Source: Butyrivibrio sp. XPD2006 (GTDB lineage Bacteria > Bacillota > Clostridia > Lachnospirales > Lachnospiraceae). From it: DNA of 64,000 nucleotides. The DNA lies in contig NZ_ATVT01000005.1 in NCBI RefSeq assembly GCF_000420865.1, forward strand, positions 62,001-126,000. The letters run 5' to 3'. A program made the translations under genes and the position numbers. Each line of letters starts with the position of its first letter. Within the stretch, counting starts at the first letter, position 1. A model generated the notes under the pieces. The model was not told the DNA's origin and made no database searches. It saw only the letters and a program-made list of their open reading frames with translations. This document shows positions 36,486 through 45,046 of the stretch, piece by piece.

Positions 36486-37247
36486 ATGAGAAGATCAACA
36501 AAGGCATTGTTATCACTTATTGGCACTGCAGTATTAGTACTTGGAGTTGTGGCTGATTTTTCTGCTTTGGATGTAAAGGCGGCAGATTATGAGAAGTATT
36601 ATGACGAAAAGGGGTATGGTGATTTTTCGATTGGGCAGGTAGACGAAGTGAATTCTTCGAATACAATAACGACAAGTGCTTTGGGACCTTCGGCTGAGGA
36701 AATTCAGCAGAACATGATAACAGCTCAGGCAGCAGCTGACAGACAGGCATTGGTGAAAGAGGGTTCTAAAAGTGAGCACCGTACAGTAATAAGTTCGGAT
36801 GGAACGGCGTCCTATAGTAATCTTAATGGGCTTTATCTAGTCGATAAAATAAAGGGCATTGCATATACTCCTGCAGGTGCTGACGCTGAAAAATACTATT
36901 GCGTAGCATATGAGACTGATGCAGGTAAGAATCCGGCAGCAATTGCAGCAGCTACAGATGCTGCAAAGAGTGTTAATGCAGTTGTAGGACCTTCCGTTGT
37001 ATTCGAGTACGGTAAGGTTGAAGGTGATAATGTAGTTAAGAGTGGTGAAGCAGCTGAGGGAACCATGAAGATGGGACTTAAGCCATCCTTTGCAGGAGAA
37101 GGAGTTAAAGTTGCCGTTGTCGCTGTATATCCCGGAGGAGAGGTTAAGATCCTCGAGGATACAGACGACGATCCTACAACAGTAACCGTAAATGTTCCGG
37201 CGACAGACAGTTCGCTGGTAATGTATACGATTATTAAATATAACTGA
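36486..37247 (+). CDS. Secreted protein of unknown function (first of a tandem pair)
   Basis: This is a 253-residue protein with a signal peptide (basic start, hydrophobic stretch to about residue 24, likely cleavage after VKA). No catalytic motif is recognised. The mature part has a short acidic spacer, then ITAQAAADRQALVKEGSK and a globular domain ending MKMGLKPSFAGEG and DSSLVMYTIIKYN. The protein 31 bases downstream shares the signal peptide and the C-terminal 170 residues almost throughout, so the pair arose by duplication. Function unknown; an extracellular or surface role is inferred from the signal peptide. Confidence 0.8.
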   Translation: MRRSTKALLSLIGTAVLVLGVVADFSALDVKAADYEKYYDEKGYGDFSIGQVDEVNSSNTITTSALGPSAEEIQQNMITAQAAADRQALVKEGSKSEHRTVISSDGTASYSNLNGLYLVDKIKGIAYTPAGADAEKYYCVAYETDAGKNPAAIAAATDAAKSVNAVVGPSVVFEYGKVEGDNVVKSGEAAEGTMKMGLKPSFAGEGVKVAVVAVYPGGEVKILEDTDDDPTTVTVNVPATDSSLVMYTIIKYN

Positions 37248-37278
37248 TTATGTTATGAAACAAATGTGAGGTAAACAA

Positions 37279-38151
37279 ATGAGAAAATCAACAAAAACAT
37301 TAATTGCACTTATTGGAACAGCGGTTGTAGCACTTGGAGTTGTTGTTAATTATACCGGTGCTGACGAGGTAAAAGCCTGGACCGGTCCGGACGGCGAATA
37401 CTATGCCAGGTCTAATGAATATTACGAGCGCTTACATGGACTTGTAGAGGACAATATTGAGACGATTGTAGATCAAACTGTAGAAGTTACAGACCAGACA
37501 CCGGAGGCTGTAAATCCAACACCTGAGGCTGCAGATCAAACAGCAGAGGTTGTAAATCCAACACCTGAGGCTGTGCAGCCGGATTCACAACCTTCACCGG
37601 AAGAGGTTCAGCAGGAGAGAATAACTGCACAGGCAGCAGCTGACAGACAAGCTCTTATTGATGAGGGTAGTAAATTAGAACATTACTCTGTCGTAAATTC
37701 CGATGGTATGGCGGAAATCTCTAAACTTATGGGAATGTATCTGGTCAATGATATTAAGGGTATTTCTTATAACCCTGCAGGTGGGTATGATGCGAGCCTC
37801 TACTGCGTTGCATATGAGACTAATGCATCAAAGAGCCCGGCAGCAATTGCAGCAGCTACTGAGGTTGCCAACAGCGTTAATGCGATTGTGGGACCATCAG
37901 TAAATTTCCAGTACGAAAAGTATCAGGGTGGACAACTTGTGAAAAGCAGCAAGGCTGCAGAAGGAACCATGAAGATGGGACTTAATCCTTCGTTTGCAGG
38001 TGAAGGCGATAAGGTCGGTGTAGTTGCTGTATATCCCGGTGGAGCAACTAAGATCTTTGATGACACTGATAACGATCCTTCAACAGTAACTGTAGATATT
38101 CCTGCAACAGACAGCTCACTGGTAATGTATACACTTATTAAGTATAATTAA
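37279..38151 (+). CDS. Secreted protein of unknown function (second of a tandem pair, with Pro/Thr repeats)
   Basis: This 290-residue paralogue of the preceding gene has the same type of signal peptide and C-terminal domain (MKMGLNPSFAGEG, DSSLVMYTLIKYN). It differs by a longer linker at about residues 65-105 made of imperfect 14-residue units such as TPEAVNPTPEAADQ, encoded by a 42-bp repeat. The Thr/Pro/Glu composition suggests an extended surface spacer. Both genes use similar TGTGAGGT ribosome binding sites and are likely cotranscribed. No function can be assigned. Confidence 0.8.
   Translation: MRKSTKTLIALIGTAVVALGVVVNYTGADEVKAWTGPDGEYYARSNEYYERLHGLVEDNIETIVDQTVEVTDQTPEAVNPTPEAADQTAEVVNPTPEAVQPDSQPSPEEVQQERITAQAAADRQALIDEGSKLEHYSVVNSDGMAEISKLMGMYLVNDIKGISYNPAGGYDASLYCVAYETNASKSPAAIAAATEVANSVNAIVGPSVNFQYEKYQGGQLVKSSKAAEGTMKMGLNPSFAGEGDKVGVVAVYPGGATKIFDDTDNDPSTVTVDIPATDSSLVMYTLIKYN
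37490..37573 (+). repeat. Two 42-bp direct repeats coding for the Pro/Thr linker
   Basis: The 23-bp segment at 37509-37531 recurs exactly at 37551-37573 (period 42 bp, 14 codons). The bases just before each copy also match imperfectly. This is an in-frame coding repeat able to vary in copy number by slippage. Confidence 0.85.
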
Positions 38152-38163
38152 ATATGTGATGCT

Positions 38164-38198
38164 AAGGCTGTCACACATCATGTGTGGCAGCCTTTTTT
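38164..38198 (+). terminator. Terminator after the tandem paralogues
   Basis: A 14-bp stem (38164-38177 with 38181-38194, one G-U) is followed by TTTTTT. Confidence 0.85.
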
Positions 38199-38230
38199 GA
38201 TATATGCTGTTACGATTCGGGGTGGAACTA

Positions 38231-39859
38231 GTGAGTTGTAAAAGAGTTGATCAAAAAATAGTAATAGGCATAGCACTTGTTGTCTATCTGATCATGGCTG
38301 TGTTGTATGTCGGAAGAGTATATCCGTTTGACATTCTTCCTGATGAATTTGGGTACTGGCAGAATGTAGCCCTCATAAGAGGCCTTGATTGGAAACAGGT
38401 CAGTGCTCTTGGCGATTATTATTCATATGGATATAGCTTCATTCTTTTGCCGATTCATCTTTTGGCGGATTCTTCTCTGGCAGCCTATCGCATAGCGGTT
38501 TTACTGAATCTGATCATGCTGCTTATTTCGGGGATAGTGCTGATGAAAACAACGGATGCAAATCCTTGTTTCTGCCTGATCTACCCTCCGCTTGTTTACT
38601 ATGCGCTGACTACTATGAGCGAGGCGTTCCTGTTCATGATCTTTACTCTTGCGCTGTTAGTCTTAAAAAGATATCTCCGGAGCAGGAATACGACAGATGG
38701 AGCCTTGCTGATTGTTCTTCTTGTATTTCTTTTTACAATCCATATGAGGACCTTACCTCTATTGGTTGTCGCACTACTTCTTCTCAGGGATAAAGACGGG
38801 GAAGATAAGAGTGGTAAAAAGAGATTCATCGGCCTCTTTATTCTTGCGCTGATATTATTTGTACTGGCCCTCTATGCCGGACTAATTTTCCAAAAACCGA
38901 TAATAGCAGCCAACGGCTCGGCTAGAACGGGCTTTTATGCGGTTCTAAAGAGATTTGGAAGATTATATTCGCTAAACGGCTTAAAGCGCTTTTTACTTGC
39001 TGTTATTGGAGAGGTCTTTTACATCGGAGCTGCGAGCCTGGGACTTGGATACATCGGGCTTATTCGCGTCATAAGGAAAGTAAGAGAAAAACAGGATTTT
39101 GAGTATTTCTATCTTGTTTCTTTTATTTGTGAGATGGCGTTGTCAGCTCTTTTCCTGTATATGAGTGAATCCTCATTGTCGGTTATTTATGGAAGGTACA
39201 TAGATTTTATGGTGCCGGGGCTGATGCTGTATGGTGTATGCGAAGTTAAAGAAAAGGGTCTTGAGAAAAGACATTTTCTCATACTGATGGTGACATTGGC
39301 AATCGCAGCTATTTTGGTGATCTCCGGCCTGATTACATACGGTAGGGCGGAATCTCTGTTCGCATTAGGAATAAACTATTTTCTTGTAGAAGAGACATCT
39401 CCTGTTGTAATGATAGCTATAGCATGTCTGTCATGCTGCGTGGGACTGGTTGGAATGCTTGTCGCCGGTGCCTTAAGAGAACGCAGAGAAAAGGTGACAA
39501 TTATATTTGGCGTATTTTCTGCGATCTTCATCGCATTTGCCTTTTATATTGGCGGTGATATGGTAAATAGCAATATGAGTTATTCCAAAGAGAATGTAGA
39601 ACTTGCAGACCGGCTGAAGGATACAGGGGATGATAAAATCTTTTACATATATAGCGAAGATCAACCGGCTGTTCAGATACTTCAGTTTATGATTCCGGAA
39701 AAGCCAATCAATGTTGTAAAGACAGTGGATGAGATAACCGGATACGATATTATGAGCGACAATTATATTGTTGTCCCTGCCTATGATATAATTAACAATC
39801 AGTTAAGTGATAAATATGAACTTTATGATGAGACCAGAACCTTTAAGGTTTGGAAATAA
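38231..39859 (+). CDS. Polytopic membrane protein, GT-C glycosyltransferase-like
   Basis: This is a 542-residue protein with about 12 hydrophobic segments. The first outer loop contains PFDILPDEFGYW, where the Asp-Glu pair resembles the catalytic/metal motif of GT-C enzymes (GT39/GT83 type) that use lipid-linked sugars. A soluble tail of about 80 residues follows the last helix. I chose GTG 38231, which has GGGGTGG 5 bases upstream; ATG 38204 lies directly after the terminator without a ribosome site. Likely role: transfer of sugars to a surface polymer or lipid, stated with low certainty. Confidence 0.6.
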   Translation: MSCKRVDQKIVIGIALVVYLIMAVLYVGRVYPFDILPDEFGYWQNVALIRGLDWKQVSALGDYYSYGYSFILLPIHLLADSSLAAYRIAVLLNLIMLLISGIVLMKTTDANPCFCLIYPPLVYYALTTMSEAFLFMIFTLALLVLKRYLRSRNTTDGALLIVLLVFLFTIHMRTLPLLVVALLLLRDKDGEDKSGKKRFIGLFILALILFVLALYAGLIFQKPIIAANGSARTGFYAVLKRFGRLYSLNGLKRFLLAVIGEVFYIGAASLGLGYIGLIRVIRKVREKQDFEYFYLVSFICEMALSALFLYMSESSLSVIYGRYIDFMVPGLMLYGVCEVKEKGLEKRHFLILMVTLAIAAILVISGLITYGRAESLFALGINYFLVEETSPVVMIAIACLSCCVGLVGMLVAGALRERREKVTIIFGVFSAIFIAFAFYIGGDMVNSNMSYSKENVELADRLKDTGDDKIFYIYSEDQPAVQILQFMIPEKPINVVKTVDEITGYDIMSDNYIVVPAYDIINNQLSDKYELYDETRTFKVWK

Positions 39860-39877
39860 CTTAAGACGGAGAGAACT

Positions 39878-41002
39878 ATGAAAAGCATTTTGGATTACGA
39901 GACAGTTTCACTTATCGATGAAGATGACGCTCTGGAGATAATTGACCAGACATTGCTTCCGGGCAAAATAGAGATTATCAGACTTCACACAGCAAAAGAG
40001 ATATGGGATGCGATTTACCTGCTTCAGGTAAGAGGCGCTCCGGCCATTGGAGTAAGTGCCGGTATGGGACTTTATCTTTTGATGAAGCATTCTAAGGCTA
40101 CAAGCTACGATGAATTTATAAAAGAGCTTGATGAAAAGAGTGATTATCTGAATTCATCACGCCCTACTGCGGTCAATCTGTCATGGGCATTAAAGCGCAT
40201 GAAAGCCCACGTAGAAAAAGTCTATTCGGAAATGACCCCTAGGGACGGAGTCAAGGGACCATTTTCGGGTGCGGATTTCGAGACAGTTCGTGCTGAGTTG
40301 ATAAAGGAGATGCGCGATGAATGCCTTCGCATCAAGCAGGAAGACATTGACGTCTGCAGGAGAATCGGAGAGTACGGCGTAACTCTTGTTAAGGACGGAG
40401 ACGGAATCCTCACTCACTGCAATGCCGGACAGCTCTGCGCCTGCAAGTACGGAACAGCTACAGCACCTATGTATCTGGCTCATGAAAAAGGCTACAACAT
40501 CAAGGTTTACTGTGATGAGACAAGACCACTCCTTCAGGGAGCAAGACTTACTGCTTTTGAACTGCATTCTGCAGGAATTGATACAACTCTTTTGTGCGAC
40601 AACATGTCTGCATCACTGATGAAGAGTGGTGCGATAAATGTTATCTTTACCGGATGCGATAGAGTTGCAGCAAACGGAGATGCTGCCAACAAGATCGGAA
40701 CGAGCATGGTTGCTCTGGCTGCTAAGAGATACGGAGTGCCTTTTTATATCTGTGCTCCCACTTCAACCATCGACATTAACACCAAGACAGGTGACGACAT
40801 TAAGATCGAGCAGAGAAAGCCCGAAGAAGTTACCGAGATGTGGTACAAAGAGCGCATGGCTCCGGAAGGCATTAACGTTTACAATCCTGCATTCGATGTG
40901 ACTGACAACGAGCTTATCGCAGGTATCGTAACCGAGTATGGTATACTTCATGCTCCATACGATGAGGCTATACGAAAGCTCTTTTCAGAGATAAAAAAGT
41001 AA
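39878..41002 (+). CDS. mtnA: S-methyl-5-thioribose-1-phosphate isomerase
   Basis: This is a 374-residue enzyme of the methionine salvage pathway that converts methylthioribose-1-phosphate to methylthioribulose-1-phosphate. RGAPAIGVSAGMG is the N-terminal signature, HCNAGQLC holds the catalytic cysteine, GCDRVAANGD the catalytic aspartate, and NKIGT the phosphate site. The length matches the family. GGAGAG precedes the ATG. No other methionine-salvage genes are adjacent, so it may be part of a shortened pathway for methylthioadenosine disposal. Confidence 0.93.
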   Translation: MKSILDYETVSLIDEDDALEIIDQTLLPGKIEIIRLHTAKEIWDAIYLLQVRGAPAIGVSAGMGLYLLMKHSKATSYDEFIKELDEKSDYLNSSRPTAVNLSWALKRMKAHVEKVYSEMTPRDGVKGPFSGADFETVRAELIKEMRDECLRIKQEDIDVCRRIGEYGVTLVKDGDGILTHCNAGQLCACKYGTATAPMYLAHEKGYNIKVYCDETRPLLQGARLTAFELHSAGIDTTLLCDNMSASLMKSGAINVIFTGCDRVAANGDAANKIGTSMVALAAKRYGVPFYICAPTSTIDINTKTGDDIKIEQRKPEEVTEMWYKERMAPEGINVYNPAFDVTDNELIAGIVTEYGILHAPYDEAIRKLFSEIKK

Positions 41003-41048
41003 CTACCGATCGAAGGATAATTTATAAAATTTCATCCCCCCGGGGGGC

Positions 41049-41077
41049 TTGTACGCCTGTGTACAGACCAATATACT
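41049..41077 (+). promoter_or_regulatory. Putative promoter and inverted repeat before the cobalt/nickel transporter
   Basis: TTGTAC (41049-41054) and TATACT (41072-41077), spaced by 17. The -35 region lies in the inverted repeat TGTAC-N6-GTACA (41050-41065), a candidate operator. The palindrome CCCCCCGGGGGG lies a few bases upstream. Confidence 0.4.
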
Positions 41078-41123
41078 GAACTAGTGATTTGAATAATTAT
41101 CAGTACCGGAGGGGGACAATCTT

Positions 41124-42140
41124 ATGCATATGGCAGACGCTTTAGTGGCACCTGCAGTTGCCGGAACAATGTATGTTTTATCGGCATCAGCAGCAACAGT
41201 ATCAGTAAAAAAGGTAAGAGAGGAAAGTGATCCCAAGAAGATCCCTGTGATGGGGGTTATGGGTGCATTTGTTTTTGCGACACAGATGCTCAATTTCACG
41301 ATTCCCGGAACAGGCTCATCGGGACATCTCTGCGGAGGCATGATGCTTTCAGCGCTCCTGGGACCTTACGCAGGTTTCCTTACCATGATAGGAGTATTGC
41401 TGGTTCAATGCCTGTTATTTGCTGACGGAGGACTGCTGGCCCTGGGCTGTAATATATGGAATATGGCCTTTTACGGGTGCTTTATAGGGGCTCTCCTGAT
41501 ATGGAAGCCAATAATGAAGAAGGGAGCAAGCAGAGCTAAGATTGCGCTCGCATCTATCCTTGGATGTGTTCTTACCTTGCAGCTTGGTGCATTCTCTGTT
41601 ACACTGGAGACTCTTGCTTCGGGAGTTACAGAGCTGCCGTTCTCGGTATTCCTTGCAACAATGCAGCCGATACATCTTGCTATCGGATTTGTTGAAGGCC
41701 TTATAACAACGGCAGTACTTATATTTGTACATGAAGCAAGACCTGAGCTTTTATGGGGTGTTGGCGAGAGCACAGAAGCTAAAGAAGGAAAGCTCAGCTT
41801 TAAAAATACAATTATCGTAATAGCTATTCTGGCAGCTCTTGCAGGTGGAATTGTATCTCTATTCGCATCTGCATTCCCTGACGGCCTTGAGTGGTCAATG
41901 GAGCAGGTTGCAGGAACAACAGAACTTGAGGCGGATGGCGGTGTTTATGACACGGCAGCAGGAATTCAGGATGCCACATCTCTTTTACCTGATTATGCAT
42001 TTAAGGACAGCGAATCAGCAGCGGGAACCAGCTTCTCGGGAATTGTGGGTTCACTTGTTGTAGTTGGCGTCATGGTTGGCGCAAGCTATGCCTTCAGATT
42101 CTTCAAGAAGAAAGAAGAACCGGGTTCTGCCAATGCCTGA
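41124..42140 (+). CDS. Cobalt/nickel ECF transporter substrate component, fused M and N parts
   Basis: This is a 338-residue membrane protein of the CbiM/NikM family. The N-terminal MHMADALVAP keeps the histidine at position 2, which coordinates the metal in this family, and so fixes the start. FTIPGTGSSGHLCGG and LGCNIWNMAFYGCFIG complete the binding core. The C-terminal 120 residues form a CbiN/NikN-like unit with FPDGLEWSM and a last helix, so M and N are fused. GGAGGGGG precedes the ATG. The Q and O subunits follow directly. Nickel versus cobalt cannot be distinguished by eye. Confidence 0.88.
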   Translation: MHMADALVAPAVAGTMYVLSASAATVSVKKVREESDPKKIPVMGVMGAFVFATQMLNFTIPGTGSSGHLCGGMMLSALLGPYAGFLTMIGVLLVQCLLFADGGLLALGCNIWNMAFYGCFIGALLIWKPIMKKGASRAKIALASILGCVLTLQLGAFSVTLETLASGVTELPFSVFLATMQPIHLAIGFVEGLITTAVLIFVHEARPELLWGVGESTEAKEGKLSFKNTIIVIAILAALAGGIVSLFASAFPDGLEWSMEQVAGTTELEADGGVYDTAAGIQDATSLLPDYAFKDSESAAGTSFSGIVGSLVVVGVMVGASYAFRFFKKKEEPGSANA

Positions 42141-42155
42141 TGTGGCAGGAGTTTT

Positions 42156-42932
42156 ATGCAGTCTATTGAAAAACAGCTACATGAAATGAATAAGCTTCAG
42201 AATCTGCAGCAGCGTTCTCATTGGATGAACAACATTCATCCTCTGGGGAAGCTGCTTGTTTGCGTTATCTATATTCTTACGGTGGCCTCTTTTAACAAAT
42301 ACGATCTTTCGGGAATGATCATGATGGCAGTGTTCCCGGCCTTTGGCTTTATAGCAGGGGAGCTGTCCTTCAAAGAGGGCATCTACAGAATGAGACTGAT
42401 CCTTCCGCTGGTACTGTTTGTGGGAGTGTTTAATCCGTTTTTTGACAGACAGGTGGTGGTGGAGGCAGCTTTTTTCCCGGGGCTTAAGATAACGGGCGGT
42501 ATGATCTCTATGCTGACTCTGATGCTAAAGGGGTTCTACAGCATACTTTCCGCATATATTCTCATTGCCACGACATCAATTGAGCAGATCTGCTACGCGC
42601 TGAGACTGTTGCATATTCCGAAGGTCATAGTGATCGTTATACTGCTGATATACAGATACTTTGGACTCATGGGAAATGAGGCTGACAGGATAACTACAGC
42701 ATATATGCTCAGGGCGCCGAAACAGAAAGGCATTAATTACAGAGCCTGGGGGACACTGGTTGGACAGTGGCTTCTAAGGAGCATGGACAGGGCCGGGAAT
42801 GTTTACGAGAGCATGATGCTCAGAGGCTTTAAAGGGGATTTCAGTGTGCAAAAGAAATCTCCGAAGAATTTTGACCATGCATACACGCTGATTTGGATCA
42901 TCACGTTTATAGTTATCAGATTTATTGTTTGA
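42156..42932 (+). CDS. Cobalt/nickel ECF transporter transmembrane component (CbiQ/NikQ type)
   Basis: This is a 258-residue T component with about five membrane helices. It links the metal-binding MN protein to the ATPase. The coupling-helix region near YMLRAPKQKG and SMMLRGFKGDF corresponds to the two Ala-Arg-Gly-type motifs of EcfT/CbiQ proteins. AGGAG precedes the ATG, 15 bases after the MN stop. It is cotranscribed with its partners. Confidence 0.9.
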   Translation: MQSIEKQLHEMNKLQNLQQRSHWMNNIHPLGKLLVCVIYILTVASFNKYDLSGMIMMAVFPAFGFIAGELSFKEGIYRMRLILPLVLFVGVFNPFFDRQVVVEAAFFPGLKITGGMISMLTLMLKGFYSILSAYILIATTSIEQICYALRLLHIPKVIVIVILLIYRYFGLMGNEADRITTAYMLRAPKQKGINYRAWGTLVGQWLLRSMDRAGNVYESMMLRGFKGDFSVQKKSPKNFDHAYTLIWIITFIVIRFIV

Positions 42933-42948
42933 TTGGGAAGGGAAAAGA

Positions 42949-43695
42949 ATGCATACCGGAATTCACGGAGAACTGCTGAAAATAAAAGATCTGAGTTTTG
43001 CTTATGAGGATGGAAACAAGGTTCTGGACGGCCTTAATCTCACGGCTCATGACGGCGAGAGTATCGGAATTGTCGGTGCCAACGGAATAGGCAAATCAAC
43101 GCTGATGAAGCTGCTTGTGGGGCTCTATCTGAACTACGGCGGAGTGCTTGAAGTGGCAGGACATCCTGTGAACAAAAAGAACCTCAGCCACATCAGGGAG
43201 CATGTAGGATATGTGTTCCAGGATTCGGATTCGCAGCTGTTCTTGTCCACAGTAGAGGAGGATGTGGCCTTTGGACCACAGAACTACGGTCTTTCAGACG
43301 AAGAGGTGAAAAGACGTGTCGACGAGGCTTTAGAGAAGGTCCATATAACTCATCTTCGCGATAAGCACAATTACAAGTTATCGGGCGGTGAGAAAAAGCT
43401 TGCAGCCATAGCAACGATACTGTCGATGGAGCCTGACATCATAATCATGGATGAGCCATCTATAGCTCTTGACCCCAGAAACAGGCGCAATCTTATCGGC
43501 ATATTGAATGAGATACAGGCACTTAAGATCATCACATCGCATGATCTTGATTTCATAATGGATACCTGTTCGAGAGCTCTTTTGCTGGATGAAGGACGCA
43601 TTATAGCGGACGGCGGTGTGAAGGATATCCTCACGAACAAAGAGCTTTTGGAAGAACATGGTCTGGAGTTACCATTAAGCATGACTCGAATGTAG
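42949..43695 (+). CDS. Cobalt/nickel ECF transporter ATPase (CbiO/NikO type)
   Basis: This ABC ATPase has 248 residues: Walker A GANGIGKST, Q-loop VFQDSDSQLF, signature LSGGEKKLAAIA, Walker B IIIMDEPS and switch histidine ITSHD. ATG 42949 is preferred over a TTG frame at 42925 that overlaps cbiQ, because GGGAAGGG precedes it. It probably works as a homodimer. A terminator follows. Confidence 0.9.
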   Translation: MHTGIHGELLKIKDLSFAYEDGNKVLDGLNLTAHDGESIGIVGANGIGKSTLMKLLVGLYLNYGGVLEVAGHPVNKKNLSHIREHVGYVFQDSDSQLFLSTVEEDVAFGPQNYGLSDEEVKRRVDEALEKVHITHLRDKHNYKLSGGEKKLAAIATILSMEPDIIIMDEPSIALDPRNRRNLIGILNEIQALKIITSHDLDFIMDTCSRALLLDEGRIIADGGVKDILTNKELLEEHGLELPLSMTRM

Positions 43696-43702
43696 TGACA
43701 AG

Positions 43703-43736
43703 AGGCGGAAGTAGCATGACTTCCGCCTTTTCCTTT
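43703..43736 (+). terminator. Terminator of the cobalt/nickel transporter operon
   Basis: AGGCGGAAGT/ACTTCCGCCT, a perfect 10-bp stem with a 6-base loop, is followed by TTTCCTTTT. Confidence 0.85.
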
Positions 43737-43744
43737 TGTGAAAA

Positions 43745-43772
43745 TTGTCTTAAATACGTTGAGTAGTATACT
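43745..43772 (+). promoter_or_regulatory. Promoter of the second thiolase gene
   Basis: TTGTCT (43745-43750), 16-base spacer, TATACT (43767-43772). Confidence 0.55.
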
Positions 43773-43854
43773 TGCAAGTGTTAAAATATATTTGTATGAG
43801 TGTCGCTATAGGCACCAACTAAAACACTTACATAAAATCATGGAGGAAAATAAA

Positions 43855-45036
43855 ATGGCAAGAAAAGTAGTTTTGGCGGGAGCATGCAGAACAGCGATCG
43901 GAACTATGGGAGGAGCACTTTCAACTACTCCGGCTCCGGCACTTGGAACAATTGTTATTAAGGAAGCACTGAAAAGAGCCGGTGTAAAGCCGGAACAGGT
44001 TGATGAAGTATATATGGGCTGCGTTATTCAGGCAGGTCTTGGACAGAACCCGGCTAGACAGGCAGCTATAAATGCGGGCATTCCCGTTGAGGTTCCCGCA
44101 ACAACTATTAATGTACTTTGCGGATCAGGCCTTCACTGTGTCAACCTCGCAGCTAAGCTGATCGGTATGGGCGATGCAGACATAATCGTAGCCGGTGGTA
44201 TGGAGAACATGTCAATGGCGCCTTACCTTATGCAGCAGGGACGTTACGGATATCGTATGGGTTCCGGAGAACTTCAGGATGCCATGATCAAGGACGCTCT
44301 GACAGACGCTTTTGGCGGATACCACATGGGAATCACAGCTGAGAATATTGCTGAGCAGTGGCATCTGACAAGGCAGCAGCTCGATGAATTTGCTGCATGG
44401 TCACAGAACAAGGCTGAGAAAGCTATTGCAGAGGGCAAGTTCAAGGAAGAGATAGTTCCTGTAGAGATAAAGAAAAAGAAAGAGACCATTATTTTTGATA
44501 CAGACGAAGGCCCGAGAAAGGGCGTTACAGTAGAAGGCATTTCACATCTTAAGCCTGCTTTCAAGAAGGATGGCGGTGTTGTTACAGCTGCAAACTCATC
44601 TGGAATCAATGATGCTGCATCAGCTATCATCGTTATGAGTGAGGAGAAGGCAAAAGAGCTTGGAGTTAAGCCTCTCGGTACATGGATTGCCGGAGAACTT
44701 GCGGGTGTAGAGCCAAGCATCATGGGTATCGGTCCTGTTGCAGCAACACAGAAGGTAATGAAGAAAGCCGGATATTCAATCGGCGATTTCGATCTTATAG
44801 AAGCAAATGAAGCTTTTGCGGCACAGTCAGTAGCTGTACAGCATGATCTTGGATTCAGTAATGATGTACTTAATGTAAACGGCGGAGCAATCGCACTCGG
44901 ACATCCTGTTGGATGCTCAGGAAACAGAATCCTGGTTACTCTTCTTTATGAGATGCAAAGACGCGACGTACATAAGGGACTGGCCACATTGTGCGTCGGC
45001 GGCGGAATGGGATGCGCAGCAATCGTAGAACGTTGA
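43855..45036 (+). CDS. Second acetyl-CoA acetyltransferase (thiolase)
   Basis: This is a 393-residue thiolase closely similar to Thl at 30203. All catalytic motifs are present: [19 protein letters not shown] and CVGGGMGC. The ATG at 43855 is used because GGAGG lies 8 bases upstream and it aligns with the first thiolase; the open frame back to 43738 runs through the promoter. It has its own promoter away from the butyrate operon, and the c-di-GMP phosphodiesterase gene follows 10 bases later. Possible roles are a backup for butyrate synthesis or another acetoacetyl-CoA pathway. Confidence 0.93.
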   Translation: MARKVVLAGACRTAIGTMGGALSTTPAPALGTIVIKEALKRAGVKPEQVDEVYMGCVIQAGLGQNPARQAAINAGIPVEVPATTINVLCGSGLHCVNLAAKLIGMGDADIIVAGGMENMSMAPYLMQQGRYGYRMGSGELQDAMIKDALTDAFGGYHMGITAENIAEQWHLTRQQLDEFAAWSQNKAEKAIAEGKFKEEIVPVEIKKKKETIIFDTDEGPRKGVTVEGISHLKPAFKKDGGVVTAANSSGINDAASAIIVMSEEKAKELGVKPLGTWIAGELAGVEPSIMGIGPVAATQKVMKKAGYSIGDFDLIEANEAFAAQSVAVQHDLGFSNDVLNVNGGAIALGHPVGCSGNRILVTLLYEMQRRDVHKGLATLCVGGGMGCAAIVER

Positions 45037-45046
45037 TGGAGGCCAT

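Noticed and set aside
37490..37573. The 42-bp repeats as a CRISPR-like array
   Set aside because: Only two units, no unique spacers of constant size, and the repeat is in frame inside a coding sequence.
41003..41123. A cobalamin or NiCo riboswitch before the metal transporter
   Set aside because: The leader is short and I could not find the conserved cores; only a promoter and inverted repeats are supportable.
43738..43854. A 39-residue N-terminal extension of the second thiolase
   Set aside because: It runs through the predicted promoter and has no homologue in the first thiolase; the internal ATG has a good Shine-Dalgarno.
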